Assembly: GCA_037968895.1 (NCBI GenBank) | Contig: JBBKWJ010000277.1 | Span: 1-54,329, forward strand | DNA length: 54,329 nt | Source: JBBKWJ01 sp037968895 | GTDB lineage: Bacteria > Actinomycetota > Acidimicrobiia > Acidimicrobiales > SZUA-35 | Direction of reading: 5' to 3' | In this document: positions 25,589-33,800 of the stretch, piece by piece | How positions within the stretch are numbered: position 1 is the stretch's first letter | Layout of the letters: every line of letters begins with the position of its first letter | Translations under genes and position numbers: made by a program | The notes under the pieces: generated by a model | What the model was told of the DNA's origin: nothing | Databases searched by the model: none | What the model saw: only the letters and a program-made list of their open reading frames with translations

Positions 25589-27360
25589 CGTGCAGCCTCC
25601 TCGTATGCGGTGACAAGTGCTTCGTAGCCGGGATGCTTCAGCAACTCTTCGTGAGTGCCCGCTGCCTCGATGCGACCGTTGGCGAGGTAGAGGATGCGAT
25701 CGGCTAGCTCGATGGTGGAGACTCGTTGAGCAACGACAATGGTTGTGGTTGCGACGCCTGCGCCTAGTCCGTGGAGGATCTGCTGCTCGACCCGAGCGTC
25801 GACGGCGCTTGTGGCATCGTCAAGGAAGAGAACACGAGGCTTACGGGCAAGGGCACGAGCCAGCGCTACACGTTGCCGCTGGCCTCCCGAGAGGGTCACG
25901 CCTCGTTCGCCGACGATGGTCTCGAGCCCGTAGGGCAGGTCATCGATGAAAAGATCGACCTTGGCCAGTACGGCCGCGGCCATCACGGTCGCGTCGTCGA
26001 GCGAGCGATTCAGGTCGATGTTTGAACGGAGCGAGTCGGCGAACAGAAATGACTCCTGGAAGACAAGCGCGAGCACGCGTGTCCGCTCAGCGGCGGTGAG
26101 CGACTCGATCGGTTGACCGCCGATCCGAACCTCGCCCGATTGGGTGGGAACAACGCCAGTAAGCACTGAGACGAGGGTTGACTTCCCCGCGCCCGTCGAC
26201 CCAACGATTGCGACCACTTCGCCCGCCGCTATCTCTACGTCAACGTTCTCAAGCACCGCAGTGCCATCGGGGTAGGTGTAGCTGAGCCCTGTCGCAGAGA
26301 CACTAAGTGGGCCATCGCCAGGTATGTGGAACGCTTCTGCTTCCAACGGGACTTCTTCTGCGAACACCGCGTCGAGTCGAGCATTCGCGACGACCGAAGG
26401 AGGCAAACTCTCAAGGAAGAATCCCAATACCCGCATCGGGAATGCCAACACACTAAACAGCGCGGCAACCTGGATGAGGTTGCCTGGGGTTACGGCTCCC
26501 GACTGGATCCGATAGGTGCCGATCACGATAATGACGACGATGCCGATGTTCGGGAGAGCGTCCATCACCGCTTCGAAAATGGCTCGCAAGTAGCCGACCT
26601 TTACCCGATGGCCACGAAGATTTAGCGCCGCCTCAGTAAACCGTATGTCTTCCTCGTGTTCGCGTCCGAGCACCTTGACCACGAGCGCTCCATCAAAGCT
26701 CTCGTGAGCGATCGAAGAGACACGCCCGACTCCCGCTTGCACCTCAGAGGCAGGGCCCTGGATTCGCTTGGAGTAGACATGGTTTAGGAAGGCCAGTGCA
26801 GGGAAGATCAAGAAGCCGATAAGCGCAAGCACTGGATCGACGACGATCAAACTGATGCCCGCAAAGATCGCCATGAATACGGCGCCAAGCGAAAACGGCA
26901 ACGGGTGAAGAACATCGGCTGAGATCTCAGCATCGTTGTCGGCGTGGGCCAGAAGCTGACCGGTTGGCACGGTTTGGTGCCACGCGAGCGGCAGCCCGAC
27001 GTAGAGCTCCGAAAGCCTGCGCCGGTACGTCGCCTGCACCCGTTCACTGGTCATGCCCGCGTAGTAGCGGCGGGTAATCACACCGAAGGCCCGGAGAATC
27101 GCGACCGCAACGACGGCGACCGAACCCTTCCATAAGACCCCTTCGGGGACGGCCTGTGTATCAAAGGTCTTGATCACCATGTCGTCCGTCACCCAACCGA
27201 TAATGACAGTCGAGATCACGGTGGCAAGTGCGAAAACTGCTGCTCCGACGACAGAAACTCCGAAGGGCCCAGGGTGCAGTCGTACCATCGACCACACAAC
27301 GCGCAGCCCGTCGCGGAGGCCAACATCGTGTTTTGGTTGATCAACAGCGGGCGAAGACAT
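25585..27360 (-). CDS. ABC exporter half-transporter, degenerate-site subunit
   Basis: A 591-residue half-exporter and first gene of the pair. Six transmembrane helices precede an NBD with Walker A GSTGAGKS, canonical signature LSGGQRQRVALARAL and Walker B VLFLDDATSAVD, where the catalytic Glu is Asp; the switch region has VAQRVST in place of the H-loop His. It therefore contributes the Walker motifs of the non-hydrolysing site. The stop codon overlaps the start of the partner (ATGA). The start at ATG 27360 has a TAGTCT box 9 nt upstream. Confidence 0.93.
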   Translation of the reverse strand: MSSPAVDQPKHDVGLRDGLRVVWSMVRLHPGPFGVSVVGAAVFALATVISTVIIGWVTDDMVIKTFDTQAVPEGVLWKGSVAVVAVAILRAFGVITRRYYAGMTSERVQATYRRRLSELYVGLPLAWHQTVPTGQLLAHADNDAEISADVLHPLPFSLGAVFMAIFAGISLIVVDPVLALIGFLIFPALAFLNHVYSKRIQGPASEVQAGVGRVSSIAHESFDGALVVKVLGREHEEDIRFTEAALNLRGHRVKVGYLRAIFEAVMDALPNIGIVVIIVIGTYRIQSGAVTPGNLIQVAALFSVLAFPMRVLGFFLESLPPSVVANARLDAVFAEEVPLEAEAFHIPGDGPLSVSATGLSYTYPDGTAVLENVDVEIAAGEVVAIVGSTGAGKSTLVSVLTGVVPTQSGEVRIGGQPIESLTAAERTRVLALVFQESFLFADSLRSNIDLNRSLDDATVMAAAVLAKVDLFIDDLPYGLETIVGERGVTLSGGQRQRVALARALARKPRVLFLDDATSAVDARVEQQILHGLGAGVATTTIVVAQRVSTIELADRILYLANGRIEAAGTHEELLKHPGYEALVTAYEEAAR

Positions 27361-27369
27361 ACAGGCTGG

Positions 27370-27375
27370 AGACTA
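27370..27375 (-). promoter_or_regulatory. -10 box TAGTCT of the ABC exporter pair
   Basis: TAGTCT on the minus strand, 9 nt before ATG 27360. The rest of the 97-bp gap to the HAD gene shows no clear terminator. Confidence 0.45.
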
Positions 27376-27457
27376 CCGTCTCGCTCGAAAAGGTGCCTCT
27401 TATTTTCGTTAGAGTGACAAACAACTTTGTATCGCGTGTCGGCAGAACGCTCTCGCT

Positions 27458-28120
27458 CTATCTGATCATTGCGAGCACGAGTTCAAGGCCTCGGACTCCA
27501 AACGATGCAGGACGTGGCAGTAGCAGTGCCGTCGCGCCGTGCAGCGATGCCGCCCCATCTTTCACCGGTGTGTCGCCGACCATCAGAATTCGCTCCGGCG
27601 GACACTCAAGCTGGGCGAAGGCGTGCTCAAATATTTCAGGGGCCGGTTTCTGGATGCCAAGCTCAAACGACAGCGACCAGGCGTCTATGTCGTCGCCGAA
27701 GCCGAACTCAGTTGCGTGCGGACGAAGGTCGACATGAATATCGCTGAGCACGCCTACCTTCAAGCCAGCAGCCTTGACACTTCGAACAGTTGGCGCCGCG
27801 TCGGGGTAGGCGGGATGGAACGTTGGCTGACCGAGCAGCACATAAAGCGCCTCAGCAAGCTCGTCGTCGTAGCCGGACCGCTCATACAGCAAGCGCTCGC
27901 TCCGGCCGTGGGCCGCTAGCGAAGTGTCTTCGATGGCCGATGCTGCCTCTACCTCAGGCAGAAGCTTGGCTCGGTCTTGGGCCGCAAGCATCTCGTCGAT
28001 CTCGGCTGGCGCCATCTCGCGACCAAGGTTGGATAGCGCAAGCTCAAGGTGCATCTTGGGGCTCGGATAATGCGCCAGCGTCACCATCCAGTCGAAGAGC
28101 ACCGCATCGAATCGTCGCAT
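27458..28120 (-). CDS. HAD-superfamily hydrolase with atypical motif I
   Basis: A 220-residue HAD protein with a helical cap (about 20-95). Motif II is VLSDIH, motif III is the Lys in GIQKPAPEIF and motif IV is VGDTPVKDG, all normal. Motif I reads FDWMVTL: the nucleophile Asp is present but the second Asp of DxD, the general acid/base in phosphatases, is Met. Phosphonatases (DxA) and dehalogenases (DxY) also lack it, so another chemistry is possible. It follows the PLP dehydratase by 12 nt, with GGGGCGAG before the ATG, and is probably the third gene of that operon. Confidence 0.85.
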   Translation of the reverse strand: MRRFDAVLFDWMVTLAHYPSPKMHLELALSNLGREMAPAEIDEMLAAQDRAKLLPEVEAASAIEDTSLAAHGRSERLLYERSGYDDELAEALYVLLGQPTFHPAYPDAAPTVRSVKAAGLKVGVLSDIHVDLRPHATEFGFGDDIDAWSLSFELGIQKPAPEIFEHAFAQLECPPERILMVGDTPVKDGAASLHGATALLLPRPASFGVRGLELVLAMIR

Positions 28121-28132
28121 CTCGCCCCCCTG

Positions 28133-29062
28133 TTACGTGTTGCCACCCGAGAGGATAACGCCAACCCGTTTGCCAGCCCATCGATCGGGATCAGCAAGGA
28201 TGGCCGCGATCCCGACCGCCCCGCTTGGCTCGACGACCACATTGAGTAGCTCTTGAATCGTCTCGGCGGCGTTGGCGATCTGGAGTTCGCTCACGGCAAC
28301 GACCTCGCTTACCAGTAGACGGTTGATCGAAAACGTGTTTTCACCGGGAGCACAAACAGCCAGACCATCGGCAATGGTGACCGGCTGTTCAATCGTCACC
28401 CGGTGACCCGCCCGGAACGACTGGCGGGTGTCATCGGCTTCTTCGGGCTCAACACCGATGAGTTCGCAATCGGGGTCGAGCGCGTGCATCGCCGAAGCGC
28501 AGCCAGCCATTAATCCGCCGCCCGACATCGGCACAAGTAACGCGTCGAGTTGACCAACCTGCTCGTGCAACTCAAGAGCGGCGGTGCCTTGCCCCATCAT
28601 CACCAGCGGATCTTCGTATGGATGAACGAAGACCGCTCCAGAGGCGGCTGCTTGGGCTCGCGCCGGACCCTCGCGATCGGGTGTCGAGCGAGGGAAGGTC
28701 ACGACCGTCGCTCCGTATTGCTCGATGAGGCGTCGCTTTGAAGCGGGGGCATCTTCGGGGATATGCACCGTCGCGGGGATACCGAGAATGTGAGCAGCAC
28801 ACGAAACTGCTGCCCCATGGTTGCCCGAAGACACCGCGACGACGCCACTCGTGCGTTCGTCATCGGTCAGCAACGACAGACGATGGAATGCACCACGAAA
28901 CTTGAAGGAGCCAACCCGCTGTTGCGACTCGGCCTTCGCAAAAACCTGACAACCGGCGAGCTCATCCAAGCTCGAACTAGAAACGACAGGAGTCCGCACG
29001 ACCTCGGCGCTAATTAGTTCGGCTGCGGCACGAATTTCATCAAGGGTGATTCGGAGGGTCAT
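28133..29062 (-). CDS. Threonine/serine dehydratase-like PLP enzyme
   Basis: A 309-residue fold-type II PLP enzyme. The Schiff-base Lys54 is in GSFKFRGA, the phosphate-binding glycine loop is SGGGLMAG, and the C-terminal ILSGGN closes the site. There is no ACT regulatory domain, as in catabolic threonine dehydratases and serine racemases. It would deaminate a beta-hydroxy amino acid to a keto acid; threonine, serine and 3-hydroxyaspartate are all possible. It starts 3 nt after the stop of the upstream PLP decarboxylase-like gene and is followed closely by a HAD gene, forming a compact three-gene run. Confidence 0.87.
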   Translation of the reverse strand: MTLRITLDEIRAAAELISAEVVRTPVVSSSSLDELAGCQVFAKAESQQRVGSFKFRGAFHRLSLLTDDERTSGVVAVSSGNHGAAVSCAAHILGIPATVHIPEDAPASKRRLIEQYGATVVTFPRSTPDREGPARAQAAASGAVFVHPYEDPLVMMGQGTAALELHEQVGQLDALLVPMSGGGLMAGCASAMHALDPDCELIGVEPEEADDTRQSFRAGHRVTIEQPVTIADGLAVCAPGENTFSINRLLVSEVVAVSELQIANAAETIQELLNVVVEPSGAVGIAAILADPDRWAGKRVGVILSGGNT

Positions 29063-29065
29063 CGT

Positions 29066-30322
29066 CTACTCGAGCGTTGCATAGTTGGTCGATCGGTCAT
29101 CGGTCGTTGTTCCCCTGACCTCGGCAACAGAATCTCGGAGCGCACTCAAGTACTCATCGACAACACCGGTATTCGAGTTTGAGACAGTTGAGTGCAGCGA
29201 ATCTGGGGGGCCCTGACGGTCGAGATACCAGCCTCGCTTCGCGAGCGCATCGCCGAGCGCAAACACATCGACCGGGTCGCTCGAATCAGGGTCGCTGGCG
29301 AGGGCGACAAGATGGTATTGACCATCGCCGAGCACTTTGATGCCGTCGATAGCCGCTATCCCAGCTCTGATCTCGTCCGAGTTCTTCAAGGTTTGACCGA
29401 CGAGGGCTTTGTAGCCATCGACTCCAAGCTGTTGCATCACGGCCCACGCGGCGGCCATAGGCAAACCAGACCGTGTGCCTTGCATGTTGGGCGACGCGTA
29501 GAAACCGCCGAGCCAATCGTCGAAAATGAACGTCTGGTACCGGCGCAACTCCTTCGTCCGGTGCACGATGACCGAGACGCCTTTAGGCGCATACCCCAGC
29601 TTGTGTATGTCGGCCGAGATTGATGACACCCCGTCGACCCTGAAGTCCCACACCGGCACGTCACGGCCAAGCATCTCGACAAACGGCAACACGAATCCGC
29701 CCATGCACGCATCGACGTGGCAGTTCGCGTCGACGCTCTGAGCTAACGCCGCGATTGCGGGAATGTCATCGACCACGCCTTGGGGATACTGGGGCGCTGA
29801 CCCGACGACCAACACTGTGTTCTCGTTGACGAAGTTGGCCATCGCCTCGACGTCTGCGGTCCAATCAGCTTTGACGTCGACCTTGTGAACCTTGATTCCG
29901 AAGAGGTGCGCTGCTTTGTGAAAGGCGGCGTGTGCACTTGCAGGCAGAACCATCTCGGGTTCGGTAACCGAGCGCTCGATTCGGCCTCGCTCGCGGGCTG
30001 CCTTGACCCCGCACAGAATCGACTCGGTGCCTCCGCTCGTCAGAAAGCCCGATGCGGTGTCGGGGCCGTGAAGAAGGCTCGCGGTCCAACCAACCACTTC
30101 GCTCTGGATCGATCCGAGCGACGGAAACGCCTTTGTGTTAAGCGCATTCTCGTGGAGATACATCATGGCTGCCTTCTCGGCGACCTCGTGCACTTCAGGA
30201 CCACCGTCGTAGACCAAGCCGAATGTCCGACCGTCTTTCCACTTGACGTCGTCGTCCCGCTTCGCCGACAGCTCGGCGATCACGTCGTCGACGGGGCGAC
30301 CAGATTGATTGAGGGATGCCAT
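29066..30322 (-). CDS. Sphingosine-1-phosphate lyase-like PLP-dependent carbon-carbon lyase/decarboxylase
   Basis: A 418-residue group II decarboxylase-fold enzyme. NTKAFPSLGSIQSEV (62-76), GFLTSGGTESIL (92-103), the cofactor Asp in HVDACMGGF (202-210) and the PLP Lys241 in SADIHKLGYAPKG are the motifs of the sphingosine-1-phosphate lyase branch, more than of glutamate decarboxylases. Eukaryotic members split phosphorylated long-chain bases; bacterial members are also found in lipid or amine metabolism. The substrate here is inference only. The frame is open to TTG 30337, but ATG 30322 is chosen because TACTGT lies 6 nt upstream. First gene of a three-gene run with a PLP dehydratase and a HAD protein. 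Confidence 0.82.
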   Translation of the reverse strand: MASLNQSGRPVDDVIAELSAKRDDDVKWKDGRTFGLVYDGGPEVHEVAEKAAMMYLHENALNTKAFPSLGSIQSEVVGWTASLLHGPDTASGFLTSGGTESILCGVKAARERGRIERSVTEPEMVLPASAHAAFHKAAHLFGIKVHKVDVKADWTADVEAMANFVNENTVLVVGSAPQYPQGVVDDIPAIAALAQSVDANCHVDACMGGFVLPFVEMLGRDVPVWDFRVDGVSSISADIHKLGYAPKGVSVIVHRTKELRRYQTFIFDDWLGGFYASPNMQGTRSGLPMAAAWAVMQQLGVDGYKALVGQTLKNSDEIRAGIAAIDGIKVLGDGQYHLVALASDPDSSDPVDVFALGDALAKRGWYLDRQGPPDSLHSTVSNSNTGVVDEYLSALRDSVAEVRGTTTDDRSTNYATLE

Positions 30323-30328
30323 GGCCGC

Positions 30329-30334
30329 ACAGTA
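30329..30334 (-). promoter_or_regulatory. -10 box TACTGT, decides the start at 30322
   Basis: TACTGT on the minus strand, 6 nt before ATG 30322, internal to the longer open frame. Confidence 0.55.
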
Positions 30335-30397
30335 CAACCATGAGCTTGCCCCCTCAATATCGCGGAATTGTTGGGCTACCCATCTTGTTCAATTCGT

Positions 30398-31297
30398 ATG
30401 AGTGCCACCGTCCCGCCGGCAGAAGACCCAACACCGCCCTGTGTTGCGTTTGTCTTCTCTGGCGGTGCCAGCCTTGGCTCAATCCAGGTTGGCATGGCGG
30501 TGGCTCTCGAAGAAGAGGGCATCACGCCCGACCTCATTGTTGGCACATCTGTCGGGGCGATCAACGGGTCTTGGTTCGCTACGGGTAGGCCAGCCGCCGA
30601 CCTCGCCGCAGTTTGGGGCGACCTTGAACGCTCGCATCTGTTCCCGGTCGGTGTTCGCCTGGGCCTTCGAGCGCTTGTTGGCCGATCCGGACACTTCATT
30701 TCTGACTCCGGGCTTCGCTCGCTCCTCGAACGTCATCTGAGCTTCGATCGCCTCGAGGATGCGCCCATACCGTTTCAGATCATCGCCACCGATGCGACGT
30801 CTGGCGACGAAGTAGTCCTCCACTCCGGGCCGGCCCTCGACGCAGTGTTAGCGAGCTCGGCGCTGCCCGGGATCTTCCCGGCCGTCAGTTTCGAAGGCAG
30901 GAAACTGTTTGACGGCGGAGTTTCGAACAACACCCCAATTTCGCGGGCAATCGAAGCAGGGGCGACCGAGGTGTGGGTTCTGAACCCTGGGTATTCGTGC
31001 GGCCTCGTCTCGGCTCCAGACAATGCCCTCGCACTTGCCCTCCACTCAATGGCTCTATTTGTCCAGCAGCGTCTGGCCCTCGAACTGGCACACAAACGGT
31101 TTGATGTCCCGGTCCACCTCATCCCTGCTCCGTGCCCGATATCGGTGACACCAATCGACTTCTCTCAGTCGAGCGAGCTCATCGAGCGAGCGGCGGCCGG
31201 AACTAGACAATGGCTCAAGAACGGCCGCCCGAATGCCATGCCGCTCGTGATCCCGCATCAGCATCAGCGGCCCTATCTATCGCAGCAAAAGACCTAG
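30398..31297 (+). CDS. Patatin-like phospholipase
   Basis: A 299-residue patatin-domain hydrolase. The oxyanion loop is FSGGASLGSIQ (20-30), the nucleophile Ser51 lies in GTSVGAING, and the dyad Asp172 is in FDGGVSNN. These are the complete catalytic elements of a bacterial patatin (RssA/YchK-like), acting on acyl esters of phospholipids or other lipids. No signal peptide is visible, so it is probably cytoplasmic or membrane-associated. The frame extends to 30368, but ATG 30398 (MSATVPP) is the better start. It is divergent from the S1P-lyase-like gene, with about 75 bp between. Confidence 0.9.
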   Translation: MSATVPPAEDPTPPCVAFVFSGGASLGSIQVGMAVALEEEGITPDLIVGTSVGAINGSWFATGRPAADLAAVWGDLERSHLFPVGVRLGLRALVGRSGHFISDSGLRSLLERHLSFDRLEDAPIPFQIIATDATSGDEVVLHSGPALDAVLASSALPGIFPAVSFEGRKLFDGGVSNNTPISRAIEAGATEVWVLNPGYSCGLVSAPDNALALALHSMALFVQQRLALELAHKRFDVPVHLIPAPCPISVTPIDFSQSSELIERAAAGTRQWLKNGRPNAMPLVIPHQHQRPYLSQQKT

Positions 31298-31303
31298 TCC
31301 TGG

Positions 31304-31335
31304 GCTGGCCGGTAACAGTTGCTGAACCGGCCAGC
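31304..31335. terminator. Bidirectional hairpin between convergent genes
   Basis: GCTGGCCGGT (31304-31313) pairs perfectly with ACCGGCCAGC (31326-31335) over a 12-nt loop. It sits between the patatin stop (31297) and the FAD-oxidase stop (31351). No long T run follows on either side. Confidence 0.65.
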
Positions 31336-31350
31336 TCCATTCGTTAGCCG

Positions 31351-32763
31351 CTACTCGTCTGGCAGGAGCTTGCCCGGATTGAGAATCCCTTGTGGATCGA
31401 AGAGTTCTTTGATAGCTCGCATCATCTCGAATTCGACCGGTTGTTTCTGGCCGACGATCCGCACCCGAAGCTCTTGGCCAATGCCGTGCTCTGCGCTGAT
31501 GGTGCCACCAAACGACCACACGAGATCGTCGATCAGGCCGAACAACTCCGCCTCCTTCGCCTCAAGAAGTCCCGGCTCCGATGTGGCCGGCCACACGGTC
31601 AGATGTAAGTTGCCGTCGCCCACGTGGCCAAACGCATACGGCAGCGCGCCGGGGACCGTTGCTTCGATCAGATCACGGATCGCACCATGAAACTCGGCGA
31701 TGCGATCAGGTGGAACCGCAAGGTCATACTTCAACAGGTATGCATCGAACACGCGCATCGGCGGAAGCTCATCGCGCAAGTCCCACAGATTTTGCTCCTG
31801 GGCCGATGAGTCGGCGATTACCGCATCAGAGATGAGACCCCTGGTGCTCGCAGCGTCGAGGTAGGCGAGCAGTTCGTCGCCGATGCCCTCTGCTCCGCTG
31901 ACGCGCATGAGGAGATACCACTCGGCGATTTCGGGCAGCGGTCGAACGATGTCGAATCGCTCGGTAACTGCAGCCACCCCGACCTCGGGAATCAACTCGA
32001 ACGCGCTGAGACCTTGAGGCGACATGGTTTGGGCCAGCGAAAACACCTCGTTCAAACGGTCGATGTCGGTGAGGGCCACGAACGCGGTGCGATGCGCCGC
32101 CGGTAACGGGCGCAACTTCATGATTGCCTTCGTCACAATGCCGAGCGTGCCTTCTGACGCGATGAAGAGATGCTTCAAGTCATAGCCCGAGTTGTCCTTC
32201 GGCAATGCTCGCAACCCGTCCCACACCTGTCCATCGGCCAGTACAACCTCGAGTCCCATCACCTGGTCTCGAGTCGTTCCGAAGCGCAGCACATTGATGC
32301 CACCGGCGTTGGTCGCAATTGCTCCACCGAGTGTCGCAGTCCCTCGTGCCCCCCAATCGGGGGCGAAGAGCCGGCCTGCGGCCACCGCCGCCTCCTGGAG
32401 TTCTTGGATGGTCACACCGGCTTCGGCCGTGATCGTAAAACCGTCCGCATTAACATCGGTAATCGCACGCATTCTCGTGAGCGACAGAACGATGGTGGGC
32501 CGATCGACGTTTGGCACGGAGCCGCCAGACAACCCGGTGTTTCCACCTTGGGGCAGCACGACGATTGATGCCTCGGCACATAGCTCGACGACTGCCGCCA
32601 CTTCGGTCGTCGAAGCTGGCCGAACGACTCCAAGCGCCTCACCAGAGAACTCTTTCCGTTCATCAATGAGGTAGCTCTCGGCGTCAGAACCCGCGAGCCA
32701 TCCAGCCGAACCGACAACGTCCTTGATCTGGGTTACTGCCTCGGAGATAGTCAGCTGCGTCAT
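31351..32763 (-). CDS. FAD-binding oxidoreductase, GlcD/D-lactate dehydrogenase type
   Basis: A 470-residue VAO-family flavoenzyme. The FAD PP-loop segment is LPQGGNTGLSGGSVP (about 94-108), with ATLGGAIATNAGG further on. The C-terminal FAD-oxidase domain has the metal/substrate site FGHVGDGNLHL and SAEHGIGQ. These are the motifs of D-lactate, D-2-hydroxyglutarate and glycolate (GlcD) dehydrogenases, which oxidise 2-hydroxy acids and reduce quinone or an electron-transfer protein. No GlcE/GlcF partner is present, which leans toward the single-subunit D-lactate/D-2-hydroxyglutarate type. ATG 32763 is used; the longer open frame to 32952 is Arg-rich, low-quality sequence overlapping the divergent gene. 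Confidence 0.9.
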   Translation of the reverse strand: MTQLTISEAVTQIKDVVGSAGWLAGSDAESYLIDERKEFSGEALGVVRPASTTEVAAVVELCAEASIVVLPQGGNTGLSGGSVPNVDRPTIVLSLTRMRAITDVNADGFTITAEAGVTIQELQEAAVAAGRLFAPDWGARGTATLGGAIATNAGGINVLRFGTTRDQVMGLEVVLADGQVWDGLRALPKDNSGYDLKHLFIASEGTLGIVTKAIMKLRPLPAAHRTAFVALTDIDRLNEVFSLAQTMSPQGLSAFELIPEVGVAAVTERFDIVRPLPEIAEWYLLMRVSGAEGIGDELLAYLDAASTRGLISDAVIADSSAQEQNLWDLRDELPPMRVFDAYLLKYDLAVPPDRIAEFHGAIRDLIEATVPGALPYAFGHVGDGNLHLTVWPATSEPGLLEAKEAELFGLIDDLVWSFGGTISAEHGIGQELRVRIVGQKQPVEFEMMRAIKELFDPQGILNPGKLLPDE

Positions 32764-32867
32764 GTGCGCATGGGAACAGAACAACGACGATCTGTCAACG
32801 TCGCGGAGTTCGCTCGTTCGCTGGGGGCAGTTCGCTCGGTCGCGGGGGAACCTGCAAGACTCCGCCG

Positions 32868-33791
32868 GTGCCAAAGAACTCATCAGAGCCAAGTGCGGGC
32901 GTTCTCCTTGGTGCAGTCGCAATCGTCGCCCTCGTGTGGGGAGCCGGGCCACCAGTCACCAAACTGATCACGGCTCCGCCCCTCGTCGGCGCTGGCCTTC
33001 GATTCGGCTTGTCGTTTCCGGTCCTTTTTGGGATCGCAGCGGCGACTGGCAACAAGGTGACGAGGCAAAGTCTGAAGGCGTCTGCCCTTCCTGGCATGGC
33101 ATTCGGCATCAACATGGTGTTTGTGTTTGCGACGGTGCAAGAGGCCGCAGTGGCTGTCTTGTCCGTGGTCGTTGCCATGCAGCCGGCTCTGCTCCTCATC
33201 GTGGCTGGTCCTATCTTCGGCGAACGCCCAACCAGAAAGCAGCTGTTGTGGACGCTTGTCGGCGTTGCCGCAACGGCTGGGGTTGTACTGGGGGCTGGCG
33301 ACGAACTGCGGGCATCATGGCTCGGGCTCGCGTTTTCCTTCCTCGCGATGTTGTCATTCTCTGTGTATTTCGTTCTGACCCGCCTGGCCCGAACCCAGCA
33401 CAACGTCGACCCAATCCAATGGATGGCGGGCGTCAACTTCTGGGCCTTCGCCGTGCTGGTGCCCCTTGTCGTGATCTTCGTCAGCCCCACCGAAGCCAAA
33501 GAATTCGGCGGGTACGACTGGCTTTGGATCGCCATCGTTGCGTTCTTCACTGGTGCGTTCGGCCACGTGATCATGGGATGGATCCACGGCTATCTCGAAG
33601 CGGCTCGTTCGTCCCTCTACCTCCAATCCATGCACATCGTTGCGCTTGGATTGGCGTGGCTCATCCACGACGAGCCCATCACCTGGATTCAGGGGCTCGC
33701 TGGTCTCGTTGTGCTCACGGCAGTGACAGCCGTGATCCGATTGCCGCCGATCCGCGTTGCCGATTCGGCCGACCCAGTCGCGGCCAGTTAG
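32868..33791 (+). CDS. EamA/DMT-family transporter
   Basis: A 307-residue membrane protein with ten hydrophobic helices in two EamA repeats, the first containing AGPPVTKLITAPPLVGAGLR and the second GAFGHVIMGWIHGYLEAARS followed by a QSMHIVALGLAWLI helix and a terminal helix. The DMT/EamA family exports amino acids, nucleosides or other metabolites; the substrate cannot be read from sequence. The GTG start at 32868 has AAGACT 6 nt upstream, a weak match to the leaderless -10 pattern. The stop TAG (33789-33791) forms the first half of the -10 box for the next gene. Confidence 0.87.
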   Translation: MPKNSSEPSAGVLLGAVAIVALVWGAGPPVTKLITAPPLVGAGLRFGLSFPVLFGIAAATGNKVTRQSLKASALPGMAFGINMVFVFATVQEAAVAVLSVVVAMQPALLLIVAGPIFGERPTRKQLLWTLVGVAATAGVVLGAGDELRASWLGLAFSFLAMLSFSVYFVLTRLARTQHNVDPIQWMAGVNFWAFAVLVPLVVIFVSPTEAKEFGGYDWLWIAIVAFFTGAFGHVIMGWIHGYLEAARSSLYLQSMHIVALGLAWLIHDEPITWIQGLAGLVVLTAVTAVIRLPPIRVADSADPVAAS

Positions 33792-33794
33792 GGT
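33789..33794 (+). promoter_or_regulatory. -10 box TAGGGT sharing its TAG with a stop codon
   Basis: TAGGGT, 6 nt before ATG 33801. Its TAG is the stop codon of the EamA transporter gene. Confidence 0.6.
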
Positions 33795-33800
33795 CCGTCC

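Noticed and set aside
31351..32952. A longer FAD-oxidase starting at 32952
   Set aside because: The extra 63 residues are Arg/Ser-rich, do not match the family, and would overlap the divergent transporter gene. ATG 32763 begins the conserved domain.
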